From Typhlomys cinereus (Eukaryota; Chordata; Mammalia; Rodentia; Platacanthomyidae), in the NCBI GenBank assembly GCA_023101885.1, contig JALPQD010000390.1, forward strand, positions 2,033,257 through 2,097,256: 64,000 bases of DNA. The letters run 5' to 3'. Shown in pieces: positions 35,432-46,958 of the stretch. The notes beneath the pieces are model-generated. The model saw nothing but the letters and a program-made list of their open reading frames with translations. It did no database searches and had not been told where the DNA came from. Positions within the stretch are counted from its first letter, which is position 1. Every line of letters begins with the position of its first letter. A program made the translations under genes and the position numbers.

Positions 35432-36376
35432 ATGACACACAGAGAGGACACAGCAGCAAACAATGCTTCCACAGTGATGGAGTTCATCCTCCTGGGATTC
35501 TCTGACTTGCCCAACCTCCAAGGGCTTCTCTTTGGAATGTTCTCCACAATGTACTTGATTATCTTAGCTGGAAACAGCCTCATCATTGTGATAACTAAAC
35601 TTGATCCTGCATTACATAAGCCCATGTATTTTTTCCTGGCAAATTTTTCTTCCCTGGAAATCTGTTATGTGTCGGTCACTCTCCCTAGGATAATCTTTAA
35701 TCTTTATACTCAGGACAGAAGGATTTCTCTTATGAGTTGTGCAATACAGATGTACTTCTACCTGACTCTGGCAGTCACTGATGCTGTTTTCCTGGCTGTG
35801 ATGTCCTATGACCGCTATGTGGCCATTTGCAACCCTCTGCACTACCCTCTGGTCATGAACCCAACAAAGTGCACACAGTTGGCAGTGAGTTCCTGGCTTA
35901 TTGGAATCCCATTCCAACTGGCACAAACCTGTCAGATATTCTCTCTGCACTTCTGTGATTCTAACAAAATAGATCACTTCTTCTGTGACATACCCCCACT
36001 TCTCAGGCTGGCCTGTGAAGACACATCTCTGAATGAGCTGTACACCTATGCCATAGCTATCCTGTTCGCTGTTGCCCCTTTTATGGTGATTCTAGCATCT
36101 TACAGTAAAATCATTGCTACCATCCTGAAGTTGCCCACAGCAGAGGGTCGGGCAAAAGGCTTCTCCACGTGTTCTTCCCATTTGGTGGTGGTTGTTTTGT
36201 TTTTTGGCTCTGCCAGTATTTCCTATTTCATGCCAACATCCACTCACTCTGCAATGACTGACAAACTGCTGTCTCTATTCTACACTATTGTGACACCCAT
36301 GTTCAACCCAATGATATACAGTCTGAGGAACAAGGATGTGATTGCAGCATTGAGAAAATTAATATTAAAATCATAA
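35432..36376 (+). CDS. Olfactory receptor family 10 (OR-4), intact
   Basis: Complete 314-aa odorant receptor. Landmarks: N-glycosylation site NAS at 11-13, PMYFFLANFSSLEICYVSV, AIQMYFYL in TM3, SYDRYVAICNPLHYPL, HFFCDIPPLLRLAC, KGFSTCSSH, NPMIYSLRNKD, LILKS end. The frame is open upstream to 35366 like OR-3, but the aligned ATG just after the acceptor-like tract is preferred. Differences from OR-3 cluster in TM3 and extracellular loop 2 edges (Tyr for Cys/Phe, Arg for Lys), where OR ligand pockets usually vary. The AATAAA used by its paralogs is deleted; the next one is at 36695. Confidence 0.93.
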   Translation: MTHREDTAANNASTVMEFILLGFSDLPNLQGLLFGMFSTMYLIILAGNSLIIVITKLDPALHKPMYFFLANFSSLEICYVSVTLPRIIFNLYTQDRRISLMSCAIQMYFYLTLAVTDAVFLAVMSYDRYVAICNPLHYPLVMNPTKCTQLAVSSWLIGIPFQLAQTCQIFSLHFCDSNKIDHFFCDIPPLLRLACEDTSLNELYTYAIAILFAVAPFMVILASYSKIIATILKLPTAEGRAKGFSTCSSHLVVVVLFFGSASISYFMPTSTHSAMTDKLLSLFYTIVTPMFNPMIYSLRNKDVIAALRKLILKS

Positions 36377-38279
36377 TGTTGTACAAGTATGTAGAAAAGA
36401 ATGAAATGGTTTTCACATTCTTGTCACATGTACTTTCCACCACAATGCATTTCTGTTGAGATGTTAATCACCTCTGTTTATGATGTAGTTGATGACTTTT
36501 AGTACTATGAAGTATATTACATTGCTCAGAATATTTTGCAAACTTCAATATCTGAAAAATGTGACTCATGTATACTGGTCAAATATTTACTATATATTTC
36601 CAAATCTTTTCATCAAGGTTCCCAGTAATCTTTCCTTTGTCGTTCCAGAGATTCAAGGGTGATATTTGTTTCACAGGAATTTTCTGAATATTAGAATAAA
36701 TTCATTTCTGATTTTATGAATATTTTAGTCCTCTCAGAAATTTTAGCATTTTAAAGAAATTAAACACAAATGAATCTTGAAAACATTATTTATCATAGAA
36801 CACATAAGAATGTGATTATCATAATGCATCCCAGAAGATAAATTTATATTTGAAACCTTTCTTATAATCAATGCATATAAAGGTAATAGAGTATTCGATA
36901 AATATATTTCATACTCAATTTAGCACCTGCACATGAATTCTTATGAAATCTCTAGTAATAAGAGTATCAAGTTAAGTCAGTTTGATTTTAATGTACATTT
37001 CCATGTATCCATATGGCATATATTTTTGTACATGTCAGCATGTTACATGAAAATATTTTCACGCAGATACATAATGAGCTTTGAATTAATTCCATTTAAT
37101 GTGTTTTCCTTTGTCCTCAGCTTCTTCTCCCCTTTTCATTAGTCTATTGGATTCCAAAGGAATGCTCACTCTACTTTCCCATGATTTAATTTATCTAGAG
37201 AAACAAGTTCCAGGACTAAGAAATACCATGTGGCCTTTGTATTACTGCCTAAGCATTAATTTTTTTAGCATGGATTTTTCCATTTACATCCATTTTTGTT
37301 ACATGGCATAGTTTTTTGTGGTTGAAAAAAAGGTCCACTCTGTATATATTTCAATTTCCATTGCATATCCCTCTTGACAGTCATATACTTTGGACCGTTA
37401 ACTCTCCTACTGTGAAAAGTACAACACTGAACATTGATGTACAAGTATCTTTTGATGTGTTCACTTGGGATCAGTTAGGTAAGAAGCTAGATGTAGAATG
37501 CTTGGGCCATAATATAGACTTATCTCTTAGCTTCATAATTATTTCCATAATCACTAAACTAGTGTATATTCCCAGGTGAATCATGTACCAATTTTCTTTT
37601 GTCCCTAACCTTGTGAACATTTGTCAGTTGCTTTATTATTGACTTAAATTCATATTAGGTTCAGAAAAAAAAATCAGTGTATGTTTCATTTCTGTGGTGA
37701 ATGCTGACTGTGAAATTTTACTGCACGTTCACTGTACATTTATATTTCATTTTGTGAAAACTATGTATTATTAGTCTATTTTCTGACTGTCCTATTTTAT
37801 TTATTTTCATTTGATTGTTTTGGAAGTGGGACTTGATTCATAGTATGTTAGTGAAAATTTGAGGAAATTTAGAGATCTCTCAAAAGAAGAACAATTTTGC
37901 TAGTCATTGTAAGTCACTGAGGATACAGAAAGGAGCACTGAGTGTACATTGTAGAGTAGGGGATTACAGGTATCATGAGAAAAATGGTATCACCCCCCAC
38001 AAGGGTATATAGAGTTTTCCTGGAAACCCAATCAATTATATGAATCCTAACATAGAGAGGAAGAAATAACACTTGTGTCAATGATATCCAAAAGTACAAA
38101 GAAGGTAAAAGGACAAATAAACACTTGATTTTCCGTTTGTGATTGGTGAGACTGGGTCGATAAAACTTCTTTCAACTTATATTACATAGTCAATAAAAAA
38201 AGAATTGCAATTAAAAACATCAAAAATAGATACCTAATATTAAAAATGGACCTAAACAGGGTTTTCAACAGAACAAATT
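36377..38279. other. 3' flank of OR-4
   Basis: AT-rich unit flank. Relative to the other units, about 170 bp after ACATTGCTC at about 36520 are missing. No gene seen. Confidence 0.65.
36695..36700 (+). promoter_or_regulatory. Possible substitute polyadenylation signal of OR-4
   Basis: AATAAA about 319 nt after the stop; the ancestral site at about +217 is absent from this unit. Confidence 0.3.
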
Positions 38280-38435
38280 ACAATGCCTATTCTTTCTTCT
38301 CTATTCTTTTATTTTTTAATGCTGCATGCATAAATATAATCAATTCATAAGATCTTCAATTTTCATTCATTAGTCTCAGTTTCTCTTACAATCCTTCATC
38401 TCCAATTTTTTAATCTTTTCACATGTGTGGCCCAC

Positions 38436-38815
38436 TGTAGCACTACCCATTCAGGGAGGCCCTAGCCCGGCTCCTAGCTACGGACAAGCCTGGGCTCGCA
38501 CAAACATGTCCCAGACGTGTCCCAACAGAAGACCATGCAGGCGAAGGGGGATGAACGACCAGTGGGAAGCAGCTGTCTAACCTGCACTTGCAATGGACAC
38601 CTAGTAAACAATTAAATGACTGGTAACTGCCCCCCACCCACACAGGAGGGATGGCAACAGCTGATTGGACCCTGACCCTATATAGGCCCAAACGCCCTTA
38701 ATGACCGAATCTGAAACAGCTCTTCTCTGCTTGCTTCTCACCTGATTCCCAGGGTCTAGTGGTGACCCCATCGCCAGCTGGCTCCTTCACCCGCCCAGCG
38801 GGGGATATGGCAATA
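38436..38815 (+). mobile_element. Solo LTR of an endogenous retrovirus (probable)
   Basis: A 380-bp GC-richer insert starting TGTAGCACTACC and ending GATATGGCAATA, flanked by a 6-bp duplication GCCCAC (38430-38435, 38816-38821). Unit 2 has the uninterrupted GTGTGGCCCACTATG site. An inverted CCAAT box (GATTGG) and CCTATATAGG TATA box near 38660-38685 give a plus-oriented promoter. Six-base duplications are typical of class II (ERVK-like) elements. No internal retroviral genes are present. The terminal bases deviate from the TG...CA rule. Confidence 0.7.
38676..38685 (+). promoter_or_regulatory. TATA box of the solo LTR
   Basis: CTATATAGG preceded within 20 nt by GATTGG (CCAAT on the other strand), the usual U3 promoter arrangement. 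Confidence 0.55.
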
Positions 38816-39660
38816 GCCCACTATGTTTCCTCTAGTTTGTCTTTGATGATACAAGATTGACATGATTTATATCCCAGCATATATAATGGGCATACCAATG
38901 AGGAAAGCATCCTCCTTTTCATCCCCACCAGCCTTTATCAGTCTCTTAAAAATGTCTAGATCTTCTTGGGGCCTTTCTGCTTTCATGGCGGCATGTCGAG
39001 ACAAACTCAGTGTAATTCTTATGTAAGTATATACATCTTCCATGAAATTTTACATATCACAAATCTATCCAGGACACAGTGGTTCCCCAACACTCTCCGA
39101 TTTTATGTTCTTACAGTCTTACCCACCCCCTTTTCAAGATGCTCCCTGAGGCCTGGGACATGGGTGGGTGAGGTATCTAAAATATTTTTTAAATGTCCAA
39201 GAAAAATGCAAATTAACACATCATGATGATTGATTCTTACCTCAGTCAAAATTCAACCAAGGAAACACATGACAAAAATTGTTGACTATATTATAATTGG
39301 AATATAAACTTTGCTACTTTGGAAATTAATGTTGCATCTTCTTAAAAAGCTAAAAATAACACTATCATGTTCCTTAGACTGTTACTGGGTATTGATTCAA
39401 AAGATTCTATGTATTTTTGTAGAGATATTGCACCTCCATGTTCACTGATTACTCACAATTACTCTAGGAAATGGAACAAGCCTAGATGTCTACTACAGAT
39501 GAATAGATGTAGAAATTTAGTATGCAAACATGGAGTTAATTCCAAGTGTGAAAAATACGAAATAAGTAGGATGTCTGACGGAACTGAAAAGTATCATATT
39601 GAAGTTTTTAGTCCAAATTAACAGACAAAATATGCATGTGTTTTGAGATCTGTGAAATTT

Positions 39661-39995
39661 AACTTCAACTTTTCATAATTTTTCATTCAACCCACAGGGA
39701 CTTTACAGGTCAGCAGGAAAGGAGTGAATCCAGTAAAGATGACAGATGATATTTTGCACAATTTGTTGAGATTGATAAACAAACTGGTATCTACATTCGG
39801 ACACTAAATATTTGCCTTTTGCTACAGTGTCTCAATATCATATGTAAGTTGCAGTTTTACTGGGTCATGGGATTATAAGTCAGTAGTGTCAACACTGAGG
39901 AAAAAGCAGGAAGAGACTCATTGCAGATTAGATTCAGCCAGAGAAGCCATGTCTCAAAAAAAGAGAAATGAAACAAAAGAAAAAAAGAAAGGAAG

Positions 39996-40047
<52 letters not shown>

Positions 40048-41605
40048 AATGAATGAAATTAGAATGCCAAAGGTATAACTCAGGAGCAGAGTACTTGCTT
40101 CCCATGGAAGAGTCCTATTTATCAATCTTCAAAATTGCCCAAATGGTGTTTTTACTATTTCTGATTTTTAAACATTAACATGCCTTAATAGTGACAAGGA
40201 AAACTAGCACATATAGAAAGAATATTGTACTCAAATACATTGTATTTATTTTGTTTTATGGCCTATTATGAAATTTTTATTCATAAATTTATTTTGTTTT
40301 ACAGGTATATAGGTAATAATACCTGTTTCCCTTGACGGATGGAAAAAATGGATTTTTTCAATTAGAAAATAACTTGGGAAAAAAAATTGTCCCCAAAGTA
40401 GAGACTATTTCTGACTTAAGAAATAACATGTATTCTCACTGTCTTCCTTATATACTATATTTTATAAGACAGCTTTGATTTCAAAGAATATAAAATCATT
40501 ATGGTTAGTGAACATGCTTTTTATAATATTCTGTCTTGTATCCACCAGAAAAGTAAGAATATTAACTTTTACCTTATGCAATCAGGATGAAATACTTTGA
40601 ATAATTTTAACATTAATATTTACATGTACTGATACACTTTTGATATCAATATTAGGATTAAATTATATAGAATAGTTTAAAAATCATGTAATAATTTACA
40701 TTTTTAATTTGAACCACAGTTTGAGATTCAAATTTAAACTCATTTAAATATAAAAATATCAATATATTAAAGACTGTTTTCCCCAATACCTCTATCAAAT
40801 ATAATTATTTATGACTCCTCACTTCATTTAGCATGCATTTGAATATTTTAAATGTATAAAGTTTAAAACTATCACATACAAATTCAGAGTACTTGCTGAG
40901 AATTTCAGATGAACATTATTTAAATGTTTCTGCAAACTTATATTTTGGAAGGTTTTTACCTGTGAGGATGTAAGGAGCATTGAAAAAAGAATCTTGAGAT
41001 TTCAAGGAGCAATAGCAAATTTGTCTCCAGGATTTTTGTTATTGTTGTTGATTGCAATAGGGGGGATGCTCTCAGAATTCATCCTTCAGTATATATGATT
41101 AACTAAGCATAAGCACAATCCATATGGAATCTTCAAGTTACCATCACATTATTTAGAAAAAGGTAAATCATTATTTCAGTGAGGAGATAAGCTAAATAAA
41201 TACAAATCATATGAATAAATGTAAACATGACTACAGTTAGCTGAAATGCCTAATGAATTTCTTATTAAAATATAAATTTCAAGATATTTCCACCTATCTA
41301 AGAAAAAGCCCCATCACTAAAAGATTTGAGAAAGTTTTCTTTTAACATTTTTGTTTGCAAGATCATGTTCACAATGAATCTGTATCTGGGGGAAAAGCTC
41401 AGTGGTAGTCACTGGTCCCGCAGTGGAAAGTCAGGGTCCTCTGTGTAGCATCTCAAATAAAATGGAAGTTAGGACTATTTCAGTAGATTTATATATTTGT
41501 AGTATCTGTCTTTTAACATACTTTTTAATGGAAAATTGCATAAATATGAAAGATTTCATCCTACTAATCAAAAATTGAGACCACACACAAAAGCAACAAA
41601 TGAAT
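39661..41605. other. Intergenic, units 3/4
   Basis: Unit sequence with a B1-like A-rich scrap and GA microsatellite at the unit junction, and an ID-like scrap near 41385. No gene seen. Confidence 0.65.
39999..40044. repeat. GA microsatellite
   Basis: About 23 GA repeats at the unit junction; shorter in the other units (near 23720, 32040, 60740). Confidence 0.9.
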
Positions 41606-41620
41606 AAGAAAGAAAGGAGG
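41606..41620. repeat. Target-site duplication of L1-B, 5' side
   Basis: AAGAAAGAAAGGAGG; partner at 47973-47987 matches 13 of 15. The empty site is visible in unit 3 near 33640 (AAGAAGGAAGGGAGG). Confidence 0.75.
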
Positions 41621-41999
41621 CCCCTTTTGCACCCCACCCCGCTCCGCCGGTCGGGACGCGCGCGCGCGGTCCAGCCGGGCCTCAACCCCGCGCCCTAGGT
41701 GGTAAGTCCCCACCCCACGCACCGCCCACCAGGACGCCAGGTCGGCCCACAGGGACCCGGCTCCGTCTCCCACCATCCAGCCGAAGCCGCGCGCGTGGGG
41801 CCGAGGGACGAGGAGGACCTCCCCCTGCGCCCGGGCCCCGCCCCAGCTGCCCCCGGGTTAAATAGCTCCACGCCATCGCCCCCATACCCCCTTTGCACCC
41901 CACCCCGCTCCACAGGTCGGGACACGCACGCGGTCCAGCCGGGCCTCACCCCACGACCTAGGAGAGTCTCCGCCCACCCCGCCCACCAGGACCCAGGGC
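41621..41999 (+). promoter_or_regulatory. L1-B monomeric 5' UTR promoter
   Basis: CpG-rich tandem monomers: CACCCCACCCCGCTCC repeats at offset 266. A TATA-like TTAAATA (41858-41864) lies 29 nt before the second copy of the sequence with which the element starts. Tandem-monomer promoters are established for mouse L1; the TATA-like box at this spacing is an observation here. Confidence 0.6.
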
Positions 42000-42049
42000 C
42001 AAATAATTCAGTTTAGTGAAATTGAGAGATCTTAAGAGTTAAAATGACA

Positions 42050-42127
42050 ATGCCAAAGTCAAAGTGCAAATCCATGAGAAGCAACAATCAAGTAAACAAA
42101 TTTCCCACTGAAAAATTAATCCCATAA
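42050..42127 (+). pseudogene. L1-B detached ORF1 N-terminus (25-codon upstream frame)
   Basis: ATG at 42050 opens a frame MPKSKCKSMRSNNQVNK that ends in TAA overlapping the next ATG (TAATG, 42125-42129). In L1-C the same segment is in frame with the rest of ORF1, so a 1-nt loss near 42110 split the basic N-terminus from the body. An in-frame ATG also precedes it at 42044. Confidence 0.7.
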
Positions 42128-43113
42128 TGTTAGACTCCAACAAGAACAAACCCACGGAAAAAGGCCAAGAAAGCCCCACCCAGGATAAAGACGTTCAAAA
42201 TATGATCATTACCATGTTCAATACTATGAAAGAGGAAATCAGGGACGAATTACATAATCGAATCAAGCGCTTTGAAGAGGAACACAACAGACATCTGGAG
42301 GAGTTGAGAAAAACAGTGCAAGAAACAAAAAGTGGCATAGAGCAGTTAAAACAAACTCAAGCAGAGTTTAAAACTGAGCTAAAAGACAAGTTATCTTCAA
42401 CCCAGACCGCCACAGCAAGTCTTATCAACAGAACTAACGAAGCAGAAAACAGAATTTCAGACCTTGAAGATAAAGTGGGAGTACTAACCAGCTCAATGGA
42501 AGAGGTTGTTAAAGCCAAAAAGATACTTGAGAGAAATATCCAAGAGATATGGGACACCCTGAAAAAGCCTAACATGCATATTCATGGAATACCAGAGCAA
42601 GAATCTCAAAATACCACCCCTGAGGAAATTTTTCAAATGATCATCAAGGAAAACTTTCCTCATCTAAAAAAAGAGAGGCCCATCCATATACAAGAGGCAT
42701 TCCGCACCCCAAACAGATACGACCAAAATAGAAGCACCCCACGGCAAATAATAGTTAAAACACTCCACATTCAAGATAAAGAACTGGTGCTGAGAGCTTC
42801 AAGGGAGAAAAAACAAGTCACTTTTAAAGGTAAACCTGTTAAAATAAAAAATGACTTCTCAGTCGAAACAGTAAAAGCAAGAAGAGCTTGGAGAGACATA
42901 TTTCAAATACTGAATGAGCAAAAATGTCAACCAAGGCTGATTTACCCTGCAAAACTATCAGTCATGATTGAGGGAGAAAGAAAAATTTTCCAGCACAAAG
43001 GCAACTTTAGGGGACACATGGCCACCAAACCAGGCCTTCAAAAAATGCTAGAAATGATACTCAAGCGTGAAGAAAAAAACAGGCATATCCAGGAAAACAG
43101 AAGGCAAGTATAA
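42127..43113 (+). CDS. L1-B ORF1 protein (RNA-binding trimeric chaperone), open from the inner Met
   Basis: 328-aa open frame of the L1 ORF1p family, which trimerises and coats L1 RNA. Coiled coil about residues 28-147, RRM about 148-243 (strand MHIHGIPE at 150-157, RQIIVKTL near 206-213, SREKKQVTFKGKPVKI at 225-240), C-terminal domain about 245-328 (QPRLIYPAKLSV at 268-279). Family length in mouse is about 357 aa; adding the 26 detached N-terminal residues would give 354, so this frame lacks the native start. It is a transposon fossil and expression is doubtful. Confidence 0.85.
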   Translation: MLDSNKNKPTEKGQESPTQDKDVQNMIITMFNTMKEEIRDELHNRIKRFEEEHNRHLEELRKTVQETKSGIEQLKQTQAEFKTELKDKLSSTQTATASLINRTNEAENRISDLEDKVGVLTSSMEEVVKAKKILERNIQEIWDTLKKPNMHIHGIPEQESQNTTPEEIFQMIIKENFPHLKKERPIHIQEAFRTPNRYDQNRSTPRQIIVKTLHIQDKELVLRASREKKQVTFKGKPVKIKNDFSVETVKARRAWRDIFQILNEQKCQPRLIYPAKLSVMIEGERKIFQHKGNFRGHMATKPGLQKMLEMILKREEKNRHIQENRRQV

Positions 43114-43163
43114 CATCATTAAAAACGAAGCAATATACTTATAAAAGCTACTAAACATAATAA

Positions 43164-46100
43164 ATGTCTGGAATTAACAATATTTTCTCCATTATAACAC
43201 TAAATGTTAATGGACTTAATTCACAGATCAAGAGACACAGATTACAAACTTGGATTAAAAATCACAATCCATCAATCTGCTGCCTACAGGAAACCCATCT
43301 CACCACAAAAGACAGGCACGCTCTAAAAATAAAAGGCTGGTCAACAATTCTACAAGCAAATGGAAGCAGAAAACAGGCAGGAGTAGCCATTATGCTATCA
43401 GACAAAGTGGGCTTCAAACCAAAGAAAATTATAAGAGACCCGGATGGATACTACATTTTTGTCACAGGTACAATTCACCAGGAATTCACAATACTGAACA
43501 TATATGCACCCAATACGGGACCCTCCACATTCATTAAGAAAACCCTACAGCGACTAAAGCAAGAAATCAATCCCCAAACGATAATTCTTGGGGACTTCAA
43601 CACCGCCCTCTCAACATGGGATAGATCAACAGGTCAAAAGCTTAAGAGAGACACTTTGGAAATTAATCAAACCCTTAAAGAAATGGACCTTACAGATCTC
43701 TATCAAACTTTTCACCCACACACCAAAGAATACACATTTTTCTCAGCAGCACACGGAACTTTCTCCAAAATAGATCACATATTGGGCCACAAAATGAATC
43801 TACACATATAGAAGAAAGTTGACATTCTAACCTGTGCCTTATCAGACCATCACGGCCTAAAGCTGGACATCCACAACACATCAAACAAGAGAAAATACAC
43901 TAACTCCTGGAAACTTAACACTATGATGCTGAATGAGAACTGGATTCAGGAAGAAATTAAAAAGGAAATTCAAGATTTCCTGAAAGTGAATGATAACGAA
44001 AATACAACTTGCCAAAATCTCTGGGACACAATGAAAGCTGTTCGAAGAGGTAAGTTCATAGCTCTTAATGCCTATGTCAAAAAAAATGGAAACATCAGAA
44101 ATAAACAACTTAACAATGCAGCTTAAAGCTTTAGAGAAACTAGAGCAATCTGATCCCAAAAGTAGTAGAAGAGAGGAGATTAGCAAAATAAGGGGAGAAA
44201 TATCTGAAATTGAGATTAAGAAAACAATAGAAAAAATCAACCAGTCAAAAAGCTGGTTCTTTGAAAAAATCAATAAGATTGATACACCCCTAGCTAAACT
44301 AACCTAAAGAAAGAGAGAGAAAACCCAAATTAACAAAATTAGAAATGAACATGGAGTTATCACTACTGATACCCAAGAAATCCAGAGAATTATAACATCA
44401 TATTTCAAAAACTTATACTCTGTGAAGTTTGACAACACAAAAGAAATGGATGAATTTCTAAGTAAACACAACTTACCTAAATTGAATCAGGAAGTTGTGA
44501 ATTATTTAAATAGTCCTATAACATATAAGGAGATTGAGGAAGTAATCTCGAATCTTCCCACCAAAAAATGTCCTGGACCAGATGGATTCAGCACAGAATT
44601 CTACCAGACATTTAAGGAGTCAATAACACCAATACTCCTTAAACTGTTCCATCAAATAGCAAAGGAAGAAACACTACCAAATTCCTTCTATGAAGCTAAT
44701 ATCGTTTTAATCCCAAAACCTAATAAAGATTCACTTAAAAAAGAAAACTATAGGCCAATCTCCCTGATGAACACAGACGCAAAGATTCTTAGCAAATCAG
44801 ATTCAAAAACATATTAAAAAGATCATTCACGGGGACCAAGTAGGCTTCATCCCCGGCACACAAAGTTGGTTCAACATACGCAAATCAATAAATGTATTTC
44901 ATCATGTAAACCAGTCCAAAGTCCAAGACCACATGATACTCTCGATAGATGCAGAAAAAGCTTTTGACAAGATCCAACAGCCTTTTATGATCAAAACGCT
45001 AGAGACAGTAGGAATGGAAGGAACCTTTATCAATATAATAAAAACTATATACAACAAGCCCACAGCAAGGATTATGATCATTGGGGGAAAACTGGAAGCA
45101 TTCCCACTTTGATCAGGAACTAGACAAGGCTGTCCACTCTCACCACTTCTATTCAATATTGTACTTGAAGTGTTAGCTGAAGCCATAAGACAAGAAAGGG
45201 ACATAAGAGGGATTCAAATCGGCAAGGAAGAAGTCAAGCTATCTCTATTTACAGATTACATGATCTTATACCTGAGTGATCCCAAAAACTCCACCAGGAA
45301 GCTCCTGGAACTAATTGAGAAGTTCAGCAGGGTAGCAGGATACAAAATAAATGTGCAAAAATCAGAGGCCTTCCTATATGCCCAGAATGAAAGAAGTGAA
45401 AAAGCCTTGAGAGAAACAATCCCATTTAATGTAGCCCCTAAAAAAATGAAATACCTTGGTATAAACCTAACCAAGGAGGTAAAAGACCTTTACAATGAAA
45501 ACTTTAAAACCCTAAAGAAACAAATAGCAGAAGACACCAGAAGGTGGAATGACCTCCCTTCTTCCTGGATTGGCAGAATCAACATCGTGAAAATGACCAT
45601 CCTACAAAAGGCAATATACAGATTCAATGCTATACCAATCAAAATCCCAAAGCAATTCTTCAAAGAAGTTGACCAAACAATCTCAAAGTTCATATGGAGG
45701 CACAAAAGACCCAGGATCCTGAGTAACAAAAACACACCTGGAGGTATAAGCATACCAAACCTTAGTCTATACTACAAATCCATAGTTGTAAAGACAGCCT
45801 GGTACTGGCTCCAAAATAGACACACAGATCAATGGATAAGGATTGAAGACCCAGATATAAGCCCACAAAGTTACAGCCATTTGGTCTTTGACAAAGGGGC
45901 CCAAAGAATCCAATGGAAAAAGAACAGCATCTTCAACAAATGGTGCTGGCAAAACTGGATCTCCACATGCAGAAGATTAAAGCTGGACCCGTACTTGTCA
46001 CCATGTACAAGACTTAATTCCAAGTGGATCAAGGACCTTGATATCAGGCCAGAGACTTTAAAAACCATAGTTGAAAGGATAGGGAATTCCCTCGAGCTGA

Positions 46101-46958
46101 TTGGGTTAGGCCAACACTTCCTAAACAGACATCCAATGGCACAATCACTGCTACCAACTCTCAACAGTTGGGATCTTGTGAAATTAAAGAGCTTCTGTTC
46201 AGATAAAGAGATTGTAACACGAGCTCAAAGGCAACCCACAGAATGGGAGAAAATCTTCACTAACCACATATCTGATAGAGCTCTATTGTCCAGAGTGCAC
46301 AAAGAACTTATAAAACTAAACATCAAGGAAACCAATGGCCCAATTAAAAAATGGGCTCTGGAACTTAAAAGAAACTTTACCAGGAAATTAAAATGTCTAA
46401 CAAATATCTGAAAAAATGCTCCACTTCTTTAGCCATCAGGGAAATGCAAATCAAAACTTCCCTGAGATATCATCTCACCCTGGTCAAGATGGCAAAAATC
46501 CACAATACTAACAACGACAAATGCTGGAGAGGATGTGGAGAGAGGGGAACTCTCCTACATTGCTGTGGGAATGCAGGCTCATACAGCCACTCTGGCGAGC
46601 CGTCTGGGGATTCTTAAAGAAATTAAAGATTGAAATGCCATATGACCCTGCTATTCCACTTTTGGGAATAACGCCCCATAGAGCAGAGGTTCACCTCGAT
46701 AGCACAAGCACGACCATGTTCATAGCAGCACTGTTTACAATAGCAAAGTCATGGAATCAGCCCAAATGTCCAACAGTTGACGAGTGGATAAGGAAACGGT
46801 GGTACATCTATACAATGGAGTACTACTCAGCCATCAAAAATGATGAATTACTGGAATTTGCCGGGAAATGGATGTCATTAGAAACAATTATATTAAGTGA
46901 AGTATCCCAGACCCAGAAAATTAAGCGCCGTATGTACTCCCTAATAGGTGGCTCCTAG
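43164..46958 (+). pseudogene. L1-B ORF2 (endonuclease/reverse transcriptase), broken
   Basis: Endonuclease: [31 protein letters not shown] and KIDHILGHK are visible, then TAG at 43809-43811 replaces a Tyr codon of the HIYKKV block. An extra A in an A-run near 44085 shifts the frame, a stop follows at 44305, about 11 nt are lost near 44790, and 4 nt near 46385. The RT catalytic FADD is FTDY (about 45248), so even a repaired frame would lack an essential Asp. Ends with MYSLIGGS at 46958. Confidence 0.9.

Larger units (their letters stand above)
38280..39660. mobile_element. Old 5'-inverted L1 remnant, unit 3 copy
   Basis: 3' UTR-like part on minus (about 38280-39190, split by the solo LTR) and ORF2 3' end on plus (about 39205-39660), same arrangement as in the other units. 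Confidence 0.5.
32066..40054. repeat. Tandem OR unit 3 (about 8.0 kb)
   Basis: Contains OR-4, lacks the L1 and SINE insertions of its neighbours, carries a private solo LTR (38436-38815) and lacks about 170 bp after OR-4. Confidence 0.85.

Noticed and set aside
39999..40044. Possible CRISPR-like or regularly spaced array
   Set aside because: Simple GA microsatellite without spacers; the genome is mammalian.
41621..41999. GC-rich block as a host CpG island promoter
   Set aside because: It is bounded by an L1 target duplication and repeats at 51442 as the L1-C 5' UTR, so it is element-derived.
41564..42016. Several GC-rich frames on both strands (Arg/Pro/Gly-rich)
   Set aside because: They lie in the CpG-rich L1-B 5' UTR monomers; composition alone keeps them open.
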